The notes beneath the pieces were generated by a model that was given only the letters and a program-made list of their open reading frames with translations, was not told where the DNA came from and searched no databases. Shown piece by piece: positions 44,828 to 53,524 of a stretch of 64,000 nucleotides of DNA. The stretch's first letter is position 1; each line of letters starts with the position of its first letter. Both the position numbers and the translations under genes were made by a program. Source of the DNA: Ensifer sesbaniae (GTDB lineage: Bacteria; Pseudomonadota; Alphaproteobacteria; Rhizobiales; Rhizobiaceae); contig NZ_JABEKU010000002.1 of NCBI RefSeq assembly GCF_013283665.1, positions 1,858,863 to 1,922,862 on the forward strand, written 5' to 3'.

Positions 44828-45277
44828 ATGAGCCTGATATACGTTCTCAATGGACCAAACCTCAACCTGCTTGGCAAACGCCAGCCGCACATCTACGGGC
44901 ACGAAACGCTCGCAGACGTGGAGGCGGACTGTCGCAAGCTGGCAGCCGAACTCGGCCATGAAATCCGCTTTCATCAGAGCAACCGGGAATACGAGATCAT
45001 CGATTGGATTCATGAGGCGCGCGAGGACGGTGCGGGTATCGTCATCAATCCGGCAGCCTTCACCCATACCTCACTCGCCATCCTCGACGCTCTGAACACA
45101 TTTGAAGGGCCTGTGATCGAGATCCACATCTCCAATGTGCACAAGCGCGAAACCTTCCGACACCATTCGTTCGTTTCGCACCGCGCGGACGGCGTGATCT
45201 GCGGCCTTGGAACGGAAGGATACCAGCTTGGCATCCGGCGCGCGGCGACAATGATCAAGGCCGCGAGCAAGGGCTGA
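44828..45277 (+). CDS. aroQ: 3-dehydroquinate dehydratase, type II
   Basis: A 149-residue type II dehydroquinase that interconverts 3-dehydroquinate and 3-dehydroshikimate. Motifs: [19 protein letters not shown] containing the catalytic Arg and Tyr, [17 protein letters not shown] with substrate-binding Asn and His, and [17 protein letters not shown] with the catalytic His. The enzyme is a dodecamer in known cases. Next to a quinate/shikimate dehydrogenase it is expected to act catabolically, as QuiB/QutE do. Followed seven bases later by the Gfo/Idh gene. Confidence 0.95.
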   Translation: MSLIYVLNGPNLNLLGKRQPHIYGHETLADVEADCRKLAAELGHEIRFHQSNREYEIIDWIHEAREDGAGIVINPAAFTHTSLAILDALNTFEGPVIEIHISNVHKRETFRHHSFVSHRADGVICGLGTEGYQLGIRRAATMIKAASKG

Positions 45278-45284
45278 GGTGATC

Positions 45285-46322
45285 ATGACCCAACGGGTTA
45301 AGCTGGCCGTACTTGGCGCAGGCCTCATCGGTAAGCGCCATATTCAGCACGTCCTGACCGAGCCCTCGGCGCAACTCAGTGCCGTGGTCGATCCCACGCC
45401 GGTTGGCGAGACCATTGCCAAGGAAGCCGGCGTGAAGTGGTTTGCAAGCTTTGCGGACATGATTGCCGCAGACCGACCTGATGGGATCATCGTGGCTACG
45501 CCAAACCCGGCTCACGTTCAGAACGGGTTAGAAGCCGTTGAAGCCGGCATTCCCGCACTCATCGAGAAGCCTATCGCCGACGACATTATATCCGGGGAAA
45601 AGCTGATCGCAGCGGCTGAGGCAAAAGGTGTTCCTCTTTTGACCGGCCATCACCGCCGACACAATCCGGTGACTCAGAAGGCAAAAGAAATCATCGAAAG
45701 CGGGAAGCTCGGCCGCGTTCTTGTCGTCAATGCGATGTTCTGGCTATTCAAGCCCGACGATTACTTCGACATCTCGTGGCGTCGTGAGCGCGGTGGCGGG
45801 CCCGTTTTCCTCAATCTCATCCACGATGTCGATAATCTGCGCTACCTTTTCGGCGACGTGGCAGCGGTTCAGGCACGCGAGTCCAGCGCGGTGCGCGGCA
45901 ACGCAGTTGAGGAAACGGCTGTGATCCTGATCGAGTTCAAGAATGGAGTTTTGGGAACTGCGACAGTCTCGGACGCGGTGGTCGCACCGTGGAGCTGGGA
46001 GATGACAAGCGGAGAGAATCCGGCTTACCCCAAAACCGGGCAATCCTGTTACATGATCGGAGGAACGCACGGGTCGCTGGCTGTTCCGTCGCTCGAGGTC
46101 TGGCGCAACCCTGGTAAACGGAGTTGGTGGGAACCATTCGACCAAACGCGTATCGAGGTCGACGACGAGGACCCGCTCGTTCTGCAGATCAGGCAATTCT
46201 GCAAGGTGATCCGCAGAGACGAACCGCCGCTTGTCAGCGGGCGTGAGGGGCTCGAGACCTTGAGGGTAGTCGATGCGGTAAAACGCTCGGCGGCAACGGG
46301 AGAGCGTATCGAGTTGAACTGA
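45285..46322 (+). CDS. Gfo/Idh/MocA-family dehydrogenase
   Basis: A 345-residue NAD(P)-dependent oxidoreductase. The Rossmann domain starts KLAVLGAGLIGKRHIQHV; LIEKPIADD carries the conserved Glu-Lys-Pro; the C-terminal domain has GGGPVFLNLIHDVDNLRYLFG with catalytic Asp and His. The ATG at 45285 is chosen because the upstream GAGGTG is better read as its ribosome site than as a GTG start at 45279. Members oxidise inositols and sugars; some act on quinate-like cyclitols. Last gene of the plus-strand aromatic operon. Confidence 0.9.
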   Translation: MTQRVKLAVLGAGLIGKRHIQHVLTEPSAQLSAVVDPTPVGETIAKEAGVKWFASFADMIAADRPDGIIVATPNPAHVQNGLEAVEAGIPALIEKPIADDIISGEKLIAAAEAKGVPLLTGHHRRHNPVTQKAKEIIESGKLGRVLVVNAMFWLFKPDDYFDISWRRERGGGPVFLNLIHDVDNLRYLFGDVAAVQARESSAVRGNAVEETAVILIEFKNGVLGTATVSDAVVAPWSWEMTSGENPAYPKTGQSCYMIGGTHGSLAVPSLEVWRNPGKRSWWEPFDQTRIEVDDEDPLVLQIRQFCKVIRRDEPPLVSGREGLETLRVVDAVKRSAATGERIELN

Positions 46323-46932
46323 CGCCGAGTAATGTAACCGCCTGCTCGCTCTTCGCGTCTCCTTGCATCCGATGATGAGAACGCCGGCTCAACACCGACC
46401 TTAGGCATCGCGCTTCTGGCGGATGAAATCGTCGCCGCTCTGTCTTCGCTGCCATCGATACGCGCCTGCTTCGGCAACGACGCAACGCTTCATCGAATTT
46501 CTGGGTGACTGCTTGAGGCCGACGTAAGGCAGAAATCAACATCCGCCCTGCCGTGCCTTTTTGTCATTCGGTACTTGGAGCCGGATGTCCGCAAGAAGTC
46601 GAAGTGAGCCGTTCTTCACGAGCCCCGTGCACGGATTGTTGCGAGGATCTTCACGTTCTGGGCCAAAAAGATCGCATAATGTATCATCGGGACGAAATCG
46701 GCAGCAGGCCCCGGTCAAACATCGTCGTTTGCATTTCTCCCCAATGATAATTGCGACCGGTTAACCGGTGTGCGGCGGGCAGCCGACGTCATTCAGGGGA
46801 TTGGCCATAACTGTCGGGTGACTCTAGGCTGCAGGGCAATATCAGGCCCTAAATACGGGATCCGTTTAATAGGCGAAGATAGGCCTCTGGCGGGCAGGGA
46901 CAACTGACCGTTGAGCAGAAAGGTTTCCGATT

Positions 46933-46965
46933 GGGCGCCCCCGTGTTGCGGGCTGTAAGGCGCCC
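46933..46965. repeat. Nested inverted repeat, possible structured RNA or terminator
   Basis: GGGCGCC (46933-46939) pairs with GGCGCCC (46959-46965), and inner CCCG (46940-46943) pairs with CGGG (46949-46952) around TGTTG. No T-run follows on either strand, so it is not a standard terminator. Confidence 0.5.
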
Positions 46966-47001
46966 AGCTCGAAGCCGAAGATGGCTTTTCAGCACTCGTG
47001 A

Positions 47002-47061
47002 GTTGACTCTAAAAAAGGCTTGTTGACTCTAATATGTATCTGCTTTAAACAAATACAAATA
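47002..47061 (+). promoter_or_regulatory. Promoter/operator of the Xyl-type sugar operon
   Basis: GTTGACTCTAA occurs at 47002-47012 and 47022-47032, a direct repeat with 20-base period carrying two possible -35 elements (TTGACT). GCTTTAAACAAATACAAATA (47042-47061) matches, with one mismatch and in inverted orientation, the motif at 52331-52350 upstream of the fucU-like gene. The shared motif is the probable site of the ROK regulator encoded at 51122-52300. Confidence 0.6.
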
Positions 47062-47134
47062 GCGCGACGGGAGGTCGCGCTGACACGTGCGGTAGGGATG
47101 CCGCACGCAAATCTCGTTCAGAGGGAGGAGCCTA

Positions 47135-48178
47135 ATGTCGAAGTTTTCGAGAATCCTTGCTGCTAGCGTTGCCACGTTGGCACTCATCACTGGCGCGTCC
47201 TCGGCCGTTGCCCGGGATGCAGTAGGTGTCAGTTGGCGCTATTTTCAGGACGAACGCTGGAAGATCGACGAAGCCGCGATGAAGTCGGTCTTCGACGCGG
47301 CGGAGGTAGAATACGTCGGGATCGACGCGCAGGGTGACCCGCAGAAGCAGGCTGCCGACATAGAAAGTCTCATCGCCCGCGGCGTGAAGGTGCTGATTAT
47401 CGTCGCTCAGGACGCGAAGGCGATTATCCCCGTCATCGAGTCGGCGAAACGCGAAAACATCACCGTCATAGCGTACGACGCCCCAATCGACACGGGCGAC
47501 GTGCTCTACACCAGCTTCGATAACGTCGCCGTCGGCCGGGTGATGGGCGAAGCGCTCCTCAAGGCCGTGCCAAAGGGAAACTGGGTCGCCATGGATGGTG
47601 ATCCGGCGCAGACGATCATGCAGGTCTTCAAGAGTGGCCAGATGCAGGCCGTCCAAGGTGCGGTCGACAAGGGTGACGTCAAGTTCGTCGCACAGCAGAA
47701 CGTGGAGCAGTGGAAGCCCGACGTCGCGCAGGCTCTCATGGAACAGGTGCTGACTGCCAACGACAACAAGGTCGACGCCGTCCTCGCCATGAACGACAGC
47801 ATCGCCAACGGCGTCGCCGCAGCGCTGGCAAGTCAAAATCTTCTCGGAAAGGTCGCCATCTCCGGACAGGACGGCGACAAGAACGTGCTGAACCGGATCG
47901 CCAAGGGGCAGCAAACCATGACCGTGTGGAAAGACGCCAATGCGCTGGGAACCGTGGCAGCGAAGGCGGCTGTCGAGATCATCAAGGGCGCCAAGATCGA
48001 CACGGTCACCGGCGTGTCGCCGGGCACTACCGACTCCGGAGCATCGCAACCCGCCATTATCCTCGATCCGATCGCCATCACGCGAGACAACCTCGACCTC
48101 GTCGTGCAGTCCGGCTGGATTTCGAAGGATGCGCTGTGCAACGGCGTGGCCGAAAATCCGCCGAAGGCGTGCGAATAG
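47135..48178 (+). CDS. Sugar ABC transporter substrate-binding protein (XylF/RbsB type)
   Basis: A 347-residue periplasmic binding protein of the D-xylose/ribose class. Signal peptide at residues 1-26 (cleavage after AVARD region, ASSAVA). Mature segment AVGVSWRYFQDERWKIDEAAMKSVF and GDPQKQAADIESLIARGVKVLIIVAQDAKAI follow the XylF pattern; EQWKPDVAQALMEQVLTANDNKVDAVLAMNDSIANGV is the second-lobe signature. GGGAGGAG precedes the ATG. First gene of the operon. Similarity in pattern is closest to XylF, but substrate identity is not certain. Confidence 0.92.
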   Translation: MSKFSRILAASVATLALITGASSAVARDAVGVSWRYFQDERWKIDEAAMKSVFDAAEVEYVGIDAQGDPQKQAADIESLIARGVKVLIIVAQDAKAIIPVIESAKRENITVIAYDAPIDTGDVLYTSFDNVAVGRVMGEALLKAVPKGNWVAMDGDPAQTIMQVFKSGQMQAVQGAVDKGDVKFVAQQNVEQWKPDVAQALMEQVLTANDNKVDAVLAMNDSIANGVAAALASQNLLGKVAISGQDGDKNVLNRIAKGQQTMTVWKDANALGTVAAKAAVEIIKGAKIDTVTGVSPGTTDSGASQPAIILDPIAITRDNLDLVVQSGWISKDALCNGVAENPPKACE

Positions 48179-48202
48179 GCCGCGACATCCAGGAGTTTTG
48201 CA

Positions 48203-49441
48203 ATGACAACGGTGTCCCAGCCCGTGTCCAGTTCAAGTAAGGTCCTCCCCCGCTTGCTACGTGCGATCGGGGGAGGGCACGCCGACACACGCCTGATGGC
48301 GATGGTCGGCGTGCTCGCCTTGATCTGGCTTTGTGCCAACATTCTCACCGGCGGAGTTTTTCTGTCGCCGCGCAACCTGTTCAATCTGTCGCTTCAGGTG
48401 TCGGTCGTCGCCATCATGGCGTCCGGCATGATCCTGGTGATCGTGACCCGCCATATCGATCTGTCGGTCGGTTCTCAAGTTGGCTTTCTTGGCGTTCTCG
48501 GTGGCCTCGTTCAAAGCGTATGGCTCCCCGATAGCGTCCATGCATGGTGGATCGCCAGCCTGGTGATACTGGGCGGAGGCGTGTTCATCGGCCTTATTCA
48601 GGGCGCCCTGGTGGCCTACGCGCGGATACCCTCCTTTGTCGTAACGCTCGGAGGGCTGCTCTTTCTGCGGAACGCGGCCTATGAACTGAACGACGGGACG
48701 ACCATCGCGCCCCTGAGTGAGATTTTTCAAATTCTGGGGGGCGGTCAGAATGGCGTCCTCGGCGGTCCGTTGAGTTGGCTCTTTGCCTTCGTGGTCGCAG
48801 GAATAGTCGTGGGAAGCCTGGTGCGCAAACACCGGCGCAAGAGACGGCTCGGAATCCAGAAGCCTCTTCAGGCATCTGATTACTTCTCCGCTGCAGCCTG
48901 GTGTGCCTGCGCATTCGGTTTCGTCGCGATCGTGAACAGCTACAACAAGCCAGGCACGGATGAACCGATGGGGATGGCGTTCCCCGTCCTGATCCTCATC
49001 GCAGTGACGGCGGCGATGACGCTTGTCGCCAAACGACACAGGTTCGGACGACACGTGTTTGCCGTCGGTGGTGACCCACAAAGTGCGCGTCTAACCGGCA
49101 TCAACACCCAGCGCGTGGTCCTCAAGGTATTCGCTCTGATGGGGCTGCTTTCGGGCCTTGCATCCATAGTTCTGACCGCGCGGCTCAATGCGGCGGCGAG
49201 CGGCGCAGGCACGATGATGGAACTTTACGTGATCGCCGCGGCCGTCATCGGCGGAACTTCGCTTGCCGGCGGCGCCGGGACGATCCTTGGGGGATGCGTC
49301 GGCGCTCTCATCATGCAGAGTCTGCAAAGCGCCATGGTCCTCCTTGGCATTCCAAGCCCCACCCAAAGCATGGTCCTTGCAGGCGTCCTCGTCGTCGCTG
49401 TCTGGATCGATACGATGTGGCGCGAAAGGAGGCCATCATGA
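48203..49441 (+). CDS. Sugar ABC transporter permease (XylH type)
   Basis: A 412-residue CUT2 permease with about ten membrane helices. Features: [28 protein letters not shown], the conserved IDLSVG loop of ribose/xylose permeases, and [25 protein letters not shown], the cytoplasmic coupling loop. Its length fits XylH (longer than RbsC). The internal basic stretch [15 protein letters not shown] is a cytoplasmic loop. The stop overlaps the ATPase start by four bases. Confidence 0.93.
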   Translation: MTTVSQPVSSSSKVLPRLLRAIGGGHADTRLMAMVGVLALIWLCANILTGGVFLSPRNLFNLSLQVSVVAIMASGMILVIVTRHIDLSVGSQVGFLGVLGGLVQSVWLPDSVHAWWIASLVILGGGVFIGLIQGALVAYARIPSFVVTLGGLLFLRNAAYELNDGTTIAPLSEIFQILGGGQNGVLGGPLSWLFAFVVAGIVVGSLVRKHRRKRRLGIQKPLQASDYFSAAAWCACAFGFVAIVNSYNKPGTDEPMGMAFPVLILIAVTAAMTLVAKRHRFGRHVFAVGGDPQSARLTGINTQRVVLKVFALMGLLSGLASIVLTARLNAAASGAGTMMELYVIAAAVIGGTSLAGGAGTILGGCVGALIMQSLQSAMVLLGIPSPTQSMVLAGVLVVAVWIDTMWRERRPS

Positions 49442-50199
49442 CGACCCCTTTGCTTGAGGCCCGTAACGTCAACAAGGCATTTGGAGGCGTTCACGCCGTC
49501 GAGAATGTTAGCGTTTCACTCATGCCGGGCGAGGTCGTGGCCTTGCTTGGTCACAACGGCGCGGGAAAGTCCACCTTCATCAAGATGCTCTCGGGCGTCT
49601 TCCCGGCGGACAGCGGACAAATCCTGATCGACGGAAAGTCGGTCGACATCCGCTCACCGCATGACGCTCAGGAACTGGGGATCGAGACGATTCATCAGAC
49701 GCTTGCGCTCGCCGACAACCTTGACGCCGTCTCCAACCTCTTCCTTGGGCGCGAGCAGACCGATCGCTTCGGCTTTCTCGACACGGAAGCGATGGAACAT
49801 GGCGCGCGGCAGACGATCGAGCGCATGCGCTTGAGAATCCCATCGCTCAACGCTTCCGTCCGCTCGATGTCGGGCGGACAGCGACAGGCGGTTGCGATCG
49901 CGCGAGCCTTGCATTTCAATGCCCGCATTCTGATCATGGATGAACCTACCGCGGCATTGGGGCCCGAGGAGACGAAGAATGTCGGCCTGCTCATTCAAGA
50001 GCTGAAGCGGCAGGGACTCGGGATTTTCCTGATAAGCCACGACATGCATGATGTTTTCCAGCTCTCCGATCGGATTACGGTCATGAAGTCCGGGCGGCTC
50101 GTCGGCTCCTACCCAACGAAGGAACTGACGCAGGACGATGCCCTCGAAATGATCATCCTCGGCCGCAAGCCAGCCAGGTTCGCAGCCGCTACCGCATAA
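49438..50199 (+). CDS. Sugar ABC transporter ATP-binding protein (single-domain CUT2)
   Basis: A 253-residue ATPase. Walker [14 protein letters not shown], signature [15 protein letters not shown], Walker [17 protein letters not shown]-loop [13 protein letters not shown]. RbsA and XylG normally carry two fused ATPase domains (about 500 residues); this one has only the single N-terminal-type domain, as in FrcA-like transporters of rhizobia, and presumably works as a homodimer. Starts at the ATGA overlap with the permease gene; the upstream extension is rejected. Confidence 0.93.
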   Translation: MTTPLLEARNVNKAFGGVHAVENVSVSLMPGEVVALLGHNGAGKSTFIKMLSGVFPADSGQILIDGKSVDIRSPHDAQELGIETIHQTLALADNLDAVSNLFLGREQTDRFGFLDTEAMEHGARQTIERMRLRIPSLNASVRSMSGGQRQAVAIARALHFNARILIMDEPTAALGPEETKNVGLLIQELKRQGLGIFLISHDMHDVFQLSDRITVMKSGRLVGSYPTKELTQDDALEMIILGRKPARFAAATA

Positions 50200-50231
50200 T
50201 CAGCGACAATTGAAGCGAGTGGAATTCCGAA

Positions 50232-51002
50232 ATGACAGTCAAAGCTCCAAATTTCAGTCTCGATGGCAAGGTCGCGCTCGTTACTGGCGCCGCGCGTGGC
50301 ATCGGACGAGCCTGTGCGCTCGCGTGTGCAGCCGCCGGGGCCGACGTGATCATTGGCGTGCGTAACGTCGAGGCGGTCGCGGATCTCGTGGCGGAACTGG
50401 AAAGCACGGGCCGCCGCGTCCTCGCGGTCCCGATGGATATCTCCGACAACCGCCAGATCGCACAAGCGGTCGACACCGCGTTGGCGACCTTCGGGACGAT
50501 CGATATCCTCGTGAATAATGTTGGCGTGGCGCCTGGCAATCTGGCGGAGCTTGTTGAAGAGAAGGATATCGACCAGATCCTGAACGTCAACATCAAGGGC
50601 ACCTTCCTCGTTACCCAGGCCGTCGCACGCCATATGATCGAAAAGAAAAGCGGACGGATCGTGAACATAAGTTCGCAAGCGGGTACAGTGACGCTGCGCG
50701 GTGAGGCGATCTATTGCATGAGCAAGGCCGCTATCAATCACCTCAGCCGTTGCCTCGCGGCCGAATGGGCCCAGTACAGGATCACCGTCAATACGGTCGC
50801 GCCGACCTTTATTTGGACGGACTCGACGCGGCCAGTGCTTGCAGATCCGGATTTTTACAGTCGGACGGTGGGCCATATTCCACTTGGCCGCATCGGTGAT
50901 ACCGACGACGTTGTTGGGGCAGTGATCTATCTTGCCTCGCCAGCGGCCTCGATGGTGACCGGTGCAAATCTGCTTGTCGACGGTGGATGGTCAGTGGCTT
51001 GA
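50232..51002 (+). CDS. Short-chain dehydrogenase/reductase
   Basis: A 256-residue NAD(P)-dependent SDR. TGAARGIGRACA (cofactor-binding TGxxxGIG), NNVGVAPGN, catalytic Ser in NISSQAGTV and Tyr-x3-Lys in IYCMSKAAINH; the C-terminal LLVDGGWSVA is typical. It follows the ATPase gene by 32 bases and is likely a sugar or polyol dehydrogenase acting on the imported substrate. Which hydroxyl it oxidises cannot be told. Confidence 0.92.
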   Translation: MTVKAPNFSLDGKVALVTGAARGIGRACALACAAAGADVIIGVRNVEAVADLVAELESTGRRVLAVPMDISDNRQIAQAVDTALATFGTIDILVNNVGVAPGNLAELVEEKDIDQILNVNIKGTFLVTQAVARHMIEKKSGRIVNISSQAGTVTLRGEAIYCMSKAAINHLSRCLAAEWAQYRITVNTVAPTFIWTDSTRPVLADPDFYSRTVGHIPLGRIGDTDDVVGAVIYLASPAASMVTGANLLVDGGWSVA

Positions 51003-51121
51003 GTCCGTCACATGGAGGGTAACCTTTGCTTGCGTTCGGGCATCTGATAGTTCGTCAAGATATGTCGTCGCCAGCGATTCGAATGCGCTGCCGACATCCT
51101 ACGATAGCTCCTGACTGACAT

Positions 51122-52300
51122 ATGGTGTCCCTGGGAGGAATGTTGACGACGAACAGTGTGCTACGACACATGAATGCGGTCCGTTGCCTGCGCGTGTTGC
51201 GCAGGGACGTGTCACTATCGCGCGCGGACATTGCACGTGAGTTGAACGTGACGCGCGCTACAGTAGGCAATTCGATCAAGCAACTCCTCGCCGAAAAGCT
51301 CGTCATCGATCTCAACGAGAGCGCAGAGGTAAGCGGTGCGGGGCGCCCGGGCGCTCTCGTATCCCTCAATCCGACGGGCGCATATTTCATCGGGCTGGAC
51401 ATATCCTCGGCTGAGATCAACGCGGTTCTCGTCGACTTCTCGATGCGTGTCGTGGCCAAAAGGATTGTGTCCATCGCGGATCGCTACCAAGATCCCCGCC
51501 AGGTGATCGAGCTTCTTGCCACGTTGCCGAAAGAACTCATCGAAGTTTCCAAGGTGCGGTCCTCGCGAGTAAGGGGAGTTTGCATCTCCGTGCCCGGCAT
51601 CGTCCGGGAGGGAAAAATCATCTCGGCGCCATGGCTTAATTGGCGGGACGTCGATGTTGTCACGGCAATGGCCGAAGCCATGCAGCCCTTGCAGAAGATC
51701 CACATCTGCAATGACGCTGTCGCGCTCGCGAGCGCGGTGGCCACGGATGCCGGGGAGGGCGATTTGAGCGATGCGCTCCTATTGCTGCTTGCCCAGGGGA
51801 TTGGCAGTGCGCACTTACGACAGGGCCGTGTCATTGAAGGTGCGCACGGGCTTGGTGGGGAGGTGGGGCACATGGTGATGGGCGCGCGGCCACAGATGGC
51901 GGCAACTCACACCTTCGAAATCCTCGCCGGCTACCAGAAGTTCTTGCCTTTTATCGACCATGGAACTCCGATTCCGGAAGGGTTGGCGCGTCTGGCGACG
52001 CTTGGGAGCTCGCCGGAGTTCGACAAGGCCTTGGACGAATGGGCGTCGGCCCTTGCAACTGGCTTTCTCAACCTCATCCACATTCTTGATCCCAAGACGA
52101 TCGTCCTAGGCGGTCCACTTGCGGTGCTCTATCCCAGGGTCGCGTCGAGAGTGGAGGCATTGGTGGCCGAAAATCTCGTTCATGGCTTCGAAGTACCTCC
52201 GATTTCCGTTGCGAAGTTCGGTGGTGACGGTGCGGCCATCGGGGCGGCCGCGCTTTTGCGCGAAAGCCTTTTCGACCTTCCCGAACTTCCTGCAATTTAG
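51122..52300 (+). CDS. ROK-family transcriptional regulator (XylR/NagC type)
   Basis: A regulator of about 392 residues. The N-terminal winged helix reads MNAVRCLRVLRRDVSLSRADIARELNVTRATVGNSIKQLLAEKLVIDL. The ROK domain follows (FIGLDISSAEINAVLVDF, GVCISVPGIVREG, EGAHGLGGEVGHMVMG). The CxCGxxGCxE zinc motif of many ROK proteins is absent. The start is uncertain: the ATG at 51122 has no ribosome site, whereas an ATG at 51140 and TTG at 51143 follow GGGAGG very closely. It lies between the two operons that share the 20-bp motif and probably controls both. Confidence 0.9.
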   Translation: MVSLGGMLTTNSVLRHMNAVRCLRVLRRDVSLSRADIARELNVTRATVGNSIKQLLAEKLVIDLNESAEVSGAGRPGALVSLNPTGAYFIGLDISSAEINAVLVDFSMRVVAKRIVSIADRYQDPRQVIELLATLPKELIEVSKVRSSRVRGVCISVPGIVREGKIISAPWLNWRDVDVVTAMAEAMQPLQKIHICNDAVALASAVATDAGEGDLSDALLLLLAQGIGSAHLRQGRVIEGAHGLGGEVGHMVMGARPQMAATHTFEILAGYQKFLPFIDHGTPIPEGLARLATLGSSPEFDKALDEWASALATGFLNLIHILDPKTIVLGGPLAVLYPRVASRVEALVAENLVHGFEVPPISVAKFGGDGAAIGAAALLRESLFDLPELPAI

Positions 52301-52321
52301 ATGACCGACGTACAAAGTTGT

Positions 52322-52350
52322 TTGACAGCATATTTGTATTTGTATAAAGC
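52322..52350 (+). promoter_or_regulatory. Promoter/operator of the fucU-like gene with shared 20-bp motif
   Basis: TTGACA (52322-52327) and TATAAA (52343-52348) with a 15-base spacer form a compact promoter. Overlapping it, TATTTGTATTTGTATAAAGC (52331-52350) is, as reverse complement, the same motif as at 47042-47061 with one mismatch. It lies 33 bases upstream of the start codon at 52383. Confidence 0.65.
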
Positions 52351-52382
52351 AAAAGCAAATAAACCCTGAGGAGGAAGAACCA

Positions 52383-52817
52383 ATGCTGAAGCACATCGAT
52401 CCCATTCTGTCGCCCGAACTGCTCTGCGCCCTGAGGGCAATGGGACATCGCCATGACATCGCGATCGTCGACGCCAACTTTCCATGCGACGGGGGAGACG
52501 ACCGCCTCATCCGCCTCGATGGCGTCGATGGCCCACGCGTCCTCGAAGCCATCATGGGAGTGTTTCCTCTCGAAGAGCAGGAGCAGCATGTGGCCTGGCG
52601 CATGATCGCGGAAAACGACCCGGCAAAAATCCTACCGGTGTTCAAGGACTACGCTGCCGTTCTCGAAAAGAGCGAAGGAAAGACGATCGAGTTGACCGCG
52701 GTCGAGCCGGATAACTTCAAGGATCGCGTGCGGGCGGCCCACACGGTCGTCGTCACCGGGGAGCGACGCTTCTATGGCGGGGTCATTCTGCGCAAGGGAG
52801 TCATCGCTCCCGAGTGA
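52383..52817 (+). CDS. fucU: RbsD/FucU-family sugar mutarotase
   Basis: A 144-residue mutarotase that speeds interconversion of sugar anomers. The N-terminus MLKHIDPILSPELLCALRAMGHRHDIAIVDANFP matches FucU, including the catalytic histidine of GH(x)xxI. The C-terminal part has AAHTVVVTGERRFYGGVILRKGVI with the conserved aromatic. GAGGAGG precedes the ATG. FucU acts on L-fucose and RbsD on ribose and pyranoses; the anomer handled here depends on the importer's sugar, which is unknown. Confidence 0.88.
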   Translation: MLKHIDPILSPELLCALRAMGHRHDIAIVDANFPCDGGDDRLIRLDGVDGPRVLEAIMGVFPLEEQEQHVAWRMIAENDPAKILPVFKDYAAVLEKSEGKTIELTAVEPDNFKDRVRAAHTVVVTGERRFYGGVILRKGVIAPE

Positions 52818-52858
52818 GGAGCAATGGCCTGAAGAAAACCTGATCCGAACGTTGATAC

Positions 52859-53518
52859 ATGTCCGACCATTTTTTCGACGATACCTTCGAAGCCTTCCTG
52901 TTCGACATGGATGGCACCATCCTCAATTCGATTGCCGCCGCGGAGCGTGTGTGGGGGGCCTGGTTCGGAAAGTTCGGACTTGATCCTGACATCTATCTTC
53001 CAACCATTCATGGGAGGAGGGCGTCGGAAACGATTGCGTCTCTCGGGCTGCCTCACGTCGACGCAGAGGCCGAGGCGTCGGCCATCACGCGGGCCGAAAT
53101 CGCCGAGGTCGAAGGGGTGGTACCCGTTCCGGGGGCGCCGCTCTTCCTCAACAGTCTGCCTCCGCGCAAGTGGGCCGTCGTGACATCGGCGCCATTGGTC
53201 CTGGCAAGAACAAGGCTGGAGGCGGCGGGATTGCCGGCGCCGACCATCCTGGTGACGGCTGAGGACGTCCAGAGGGGAAAGCCGGCGCCGGATTGTTTCA
53301 TCCTCGCGGCCGAGCGGCTGGCCGTGAACCCTGCGCGCTGTCTGGCTTTCGAGGACGCGGAGGCCGGAATCGCCGCCGCAGTTTCAGCCGGTTGCACAGT
53401 CATGGTTGTGACTGAGACCCACAAGCACGACTTTGAGGGCGCCCACAAGCAAATTGCGAACTATCAGCACGTCCGGCCCGAAATCCTTCGCGGGGGCCTC
53501 GGCTTGACCCGCATCTAG
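52859..53518 (+). CDS. HAD-superfamily phosphatase (subfamily IA)
   Basis: A 219-residue HAD hydrolase. Motif I FLFDMDGTILNS holds the nucleophile Asp and the acid/base Asp. Motif II is VVTSAPL, motif III lysine is in RGKPAPDCF, and motif IV reads CLAFEDAEAGIAAA. The helical cap after motif I (ERVWGAWFGKFGLDP) is C1 type as in sugar-phosphate phosphatases. It is 41 bases downstream of fucU on the same strand, so likely dephosphorylates a sugar phosphate or clears a by-product. Confidence 0.9.
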   Translation: MSDHFFDDTFEAFLFDMDGTILNSIAAAERVWGAWFGKFGLDPDIYLPTIHGRRASETIASLGLPHVDAEAEASAITRAEIAEVEGVVPVPGAPLFLNSLPPRKWAVVTSAPLVLARTRLEAAGLPAPTILVTAEDVQRGKPAPDCFILAAERLAVNPARCLAFEDAEAGIAAAVSAGCTVMVVTETHKHDFEGAHKQIANYQHVRPEILRGGLGLTRI

Positions 53519-53524
53519 CCGTTC

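Larger units (their letters stand above)
46323..47134. other. Long intergenic region before the Xyl-type sugar operon
   Basis: 812 bases with only short, mutually overlapping frames and no recognisable gene or transposon remnant. The right third holds a nested inverted repeat (46933-46965), three TGACTCTA copies (46819, 47004, 47024) and the sugar operon promoter. The left part shows nothing I can name. Confidence 0.55.
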
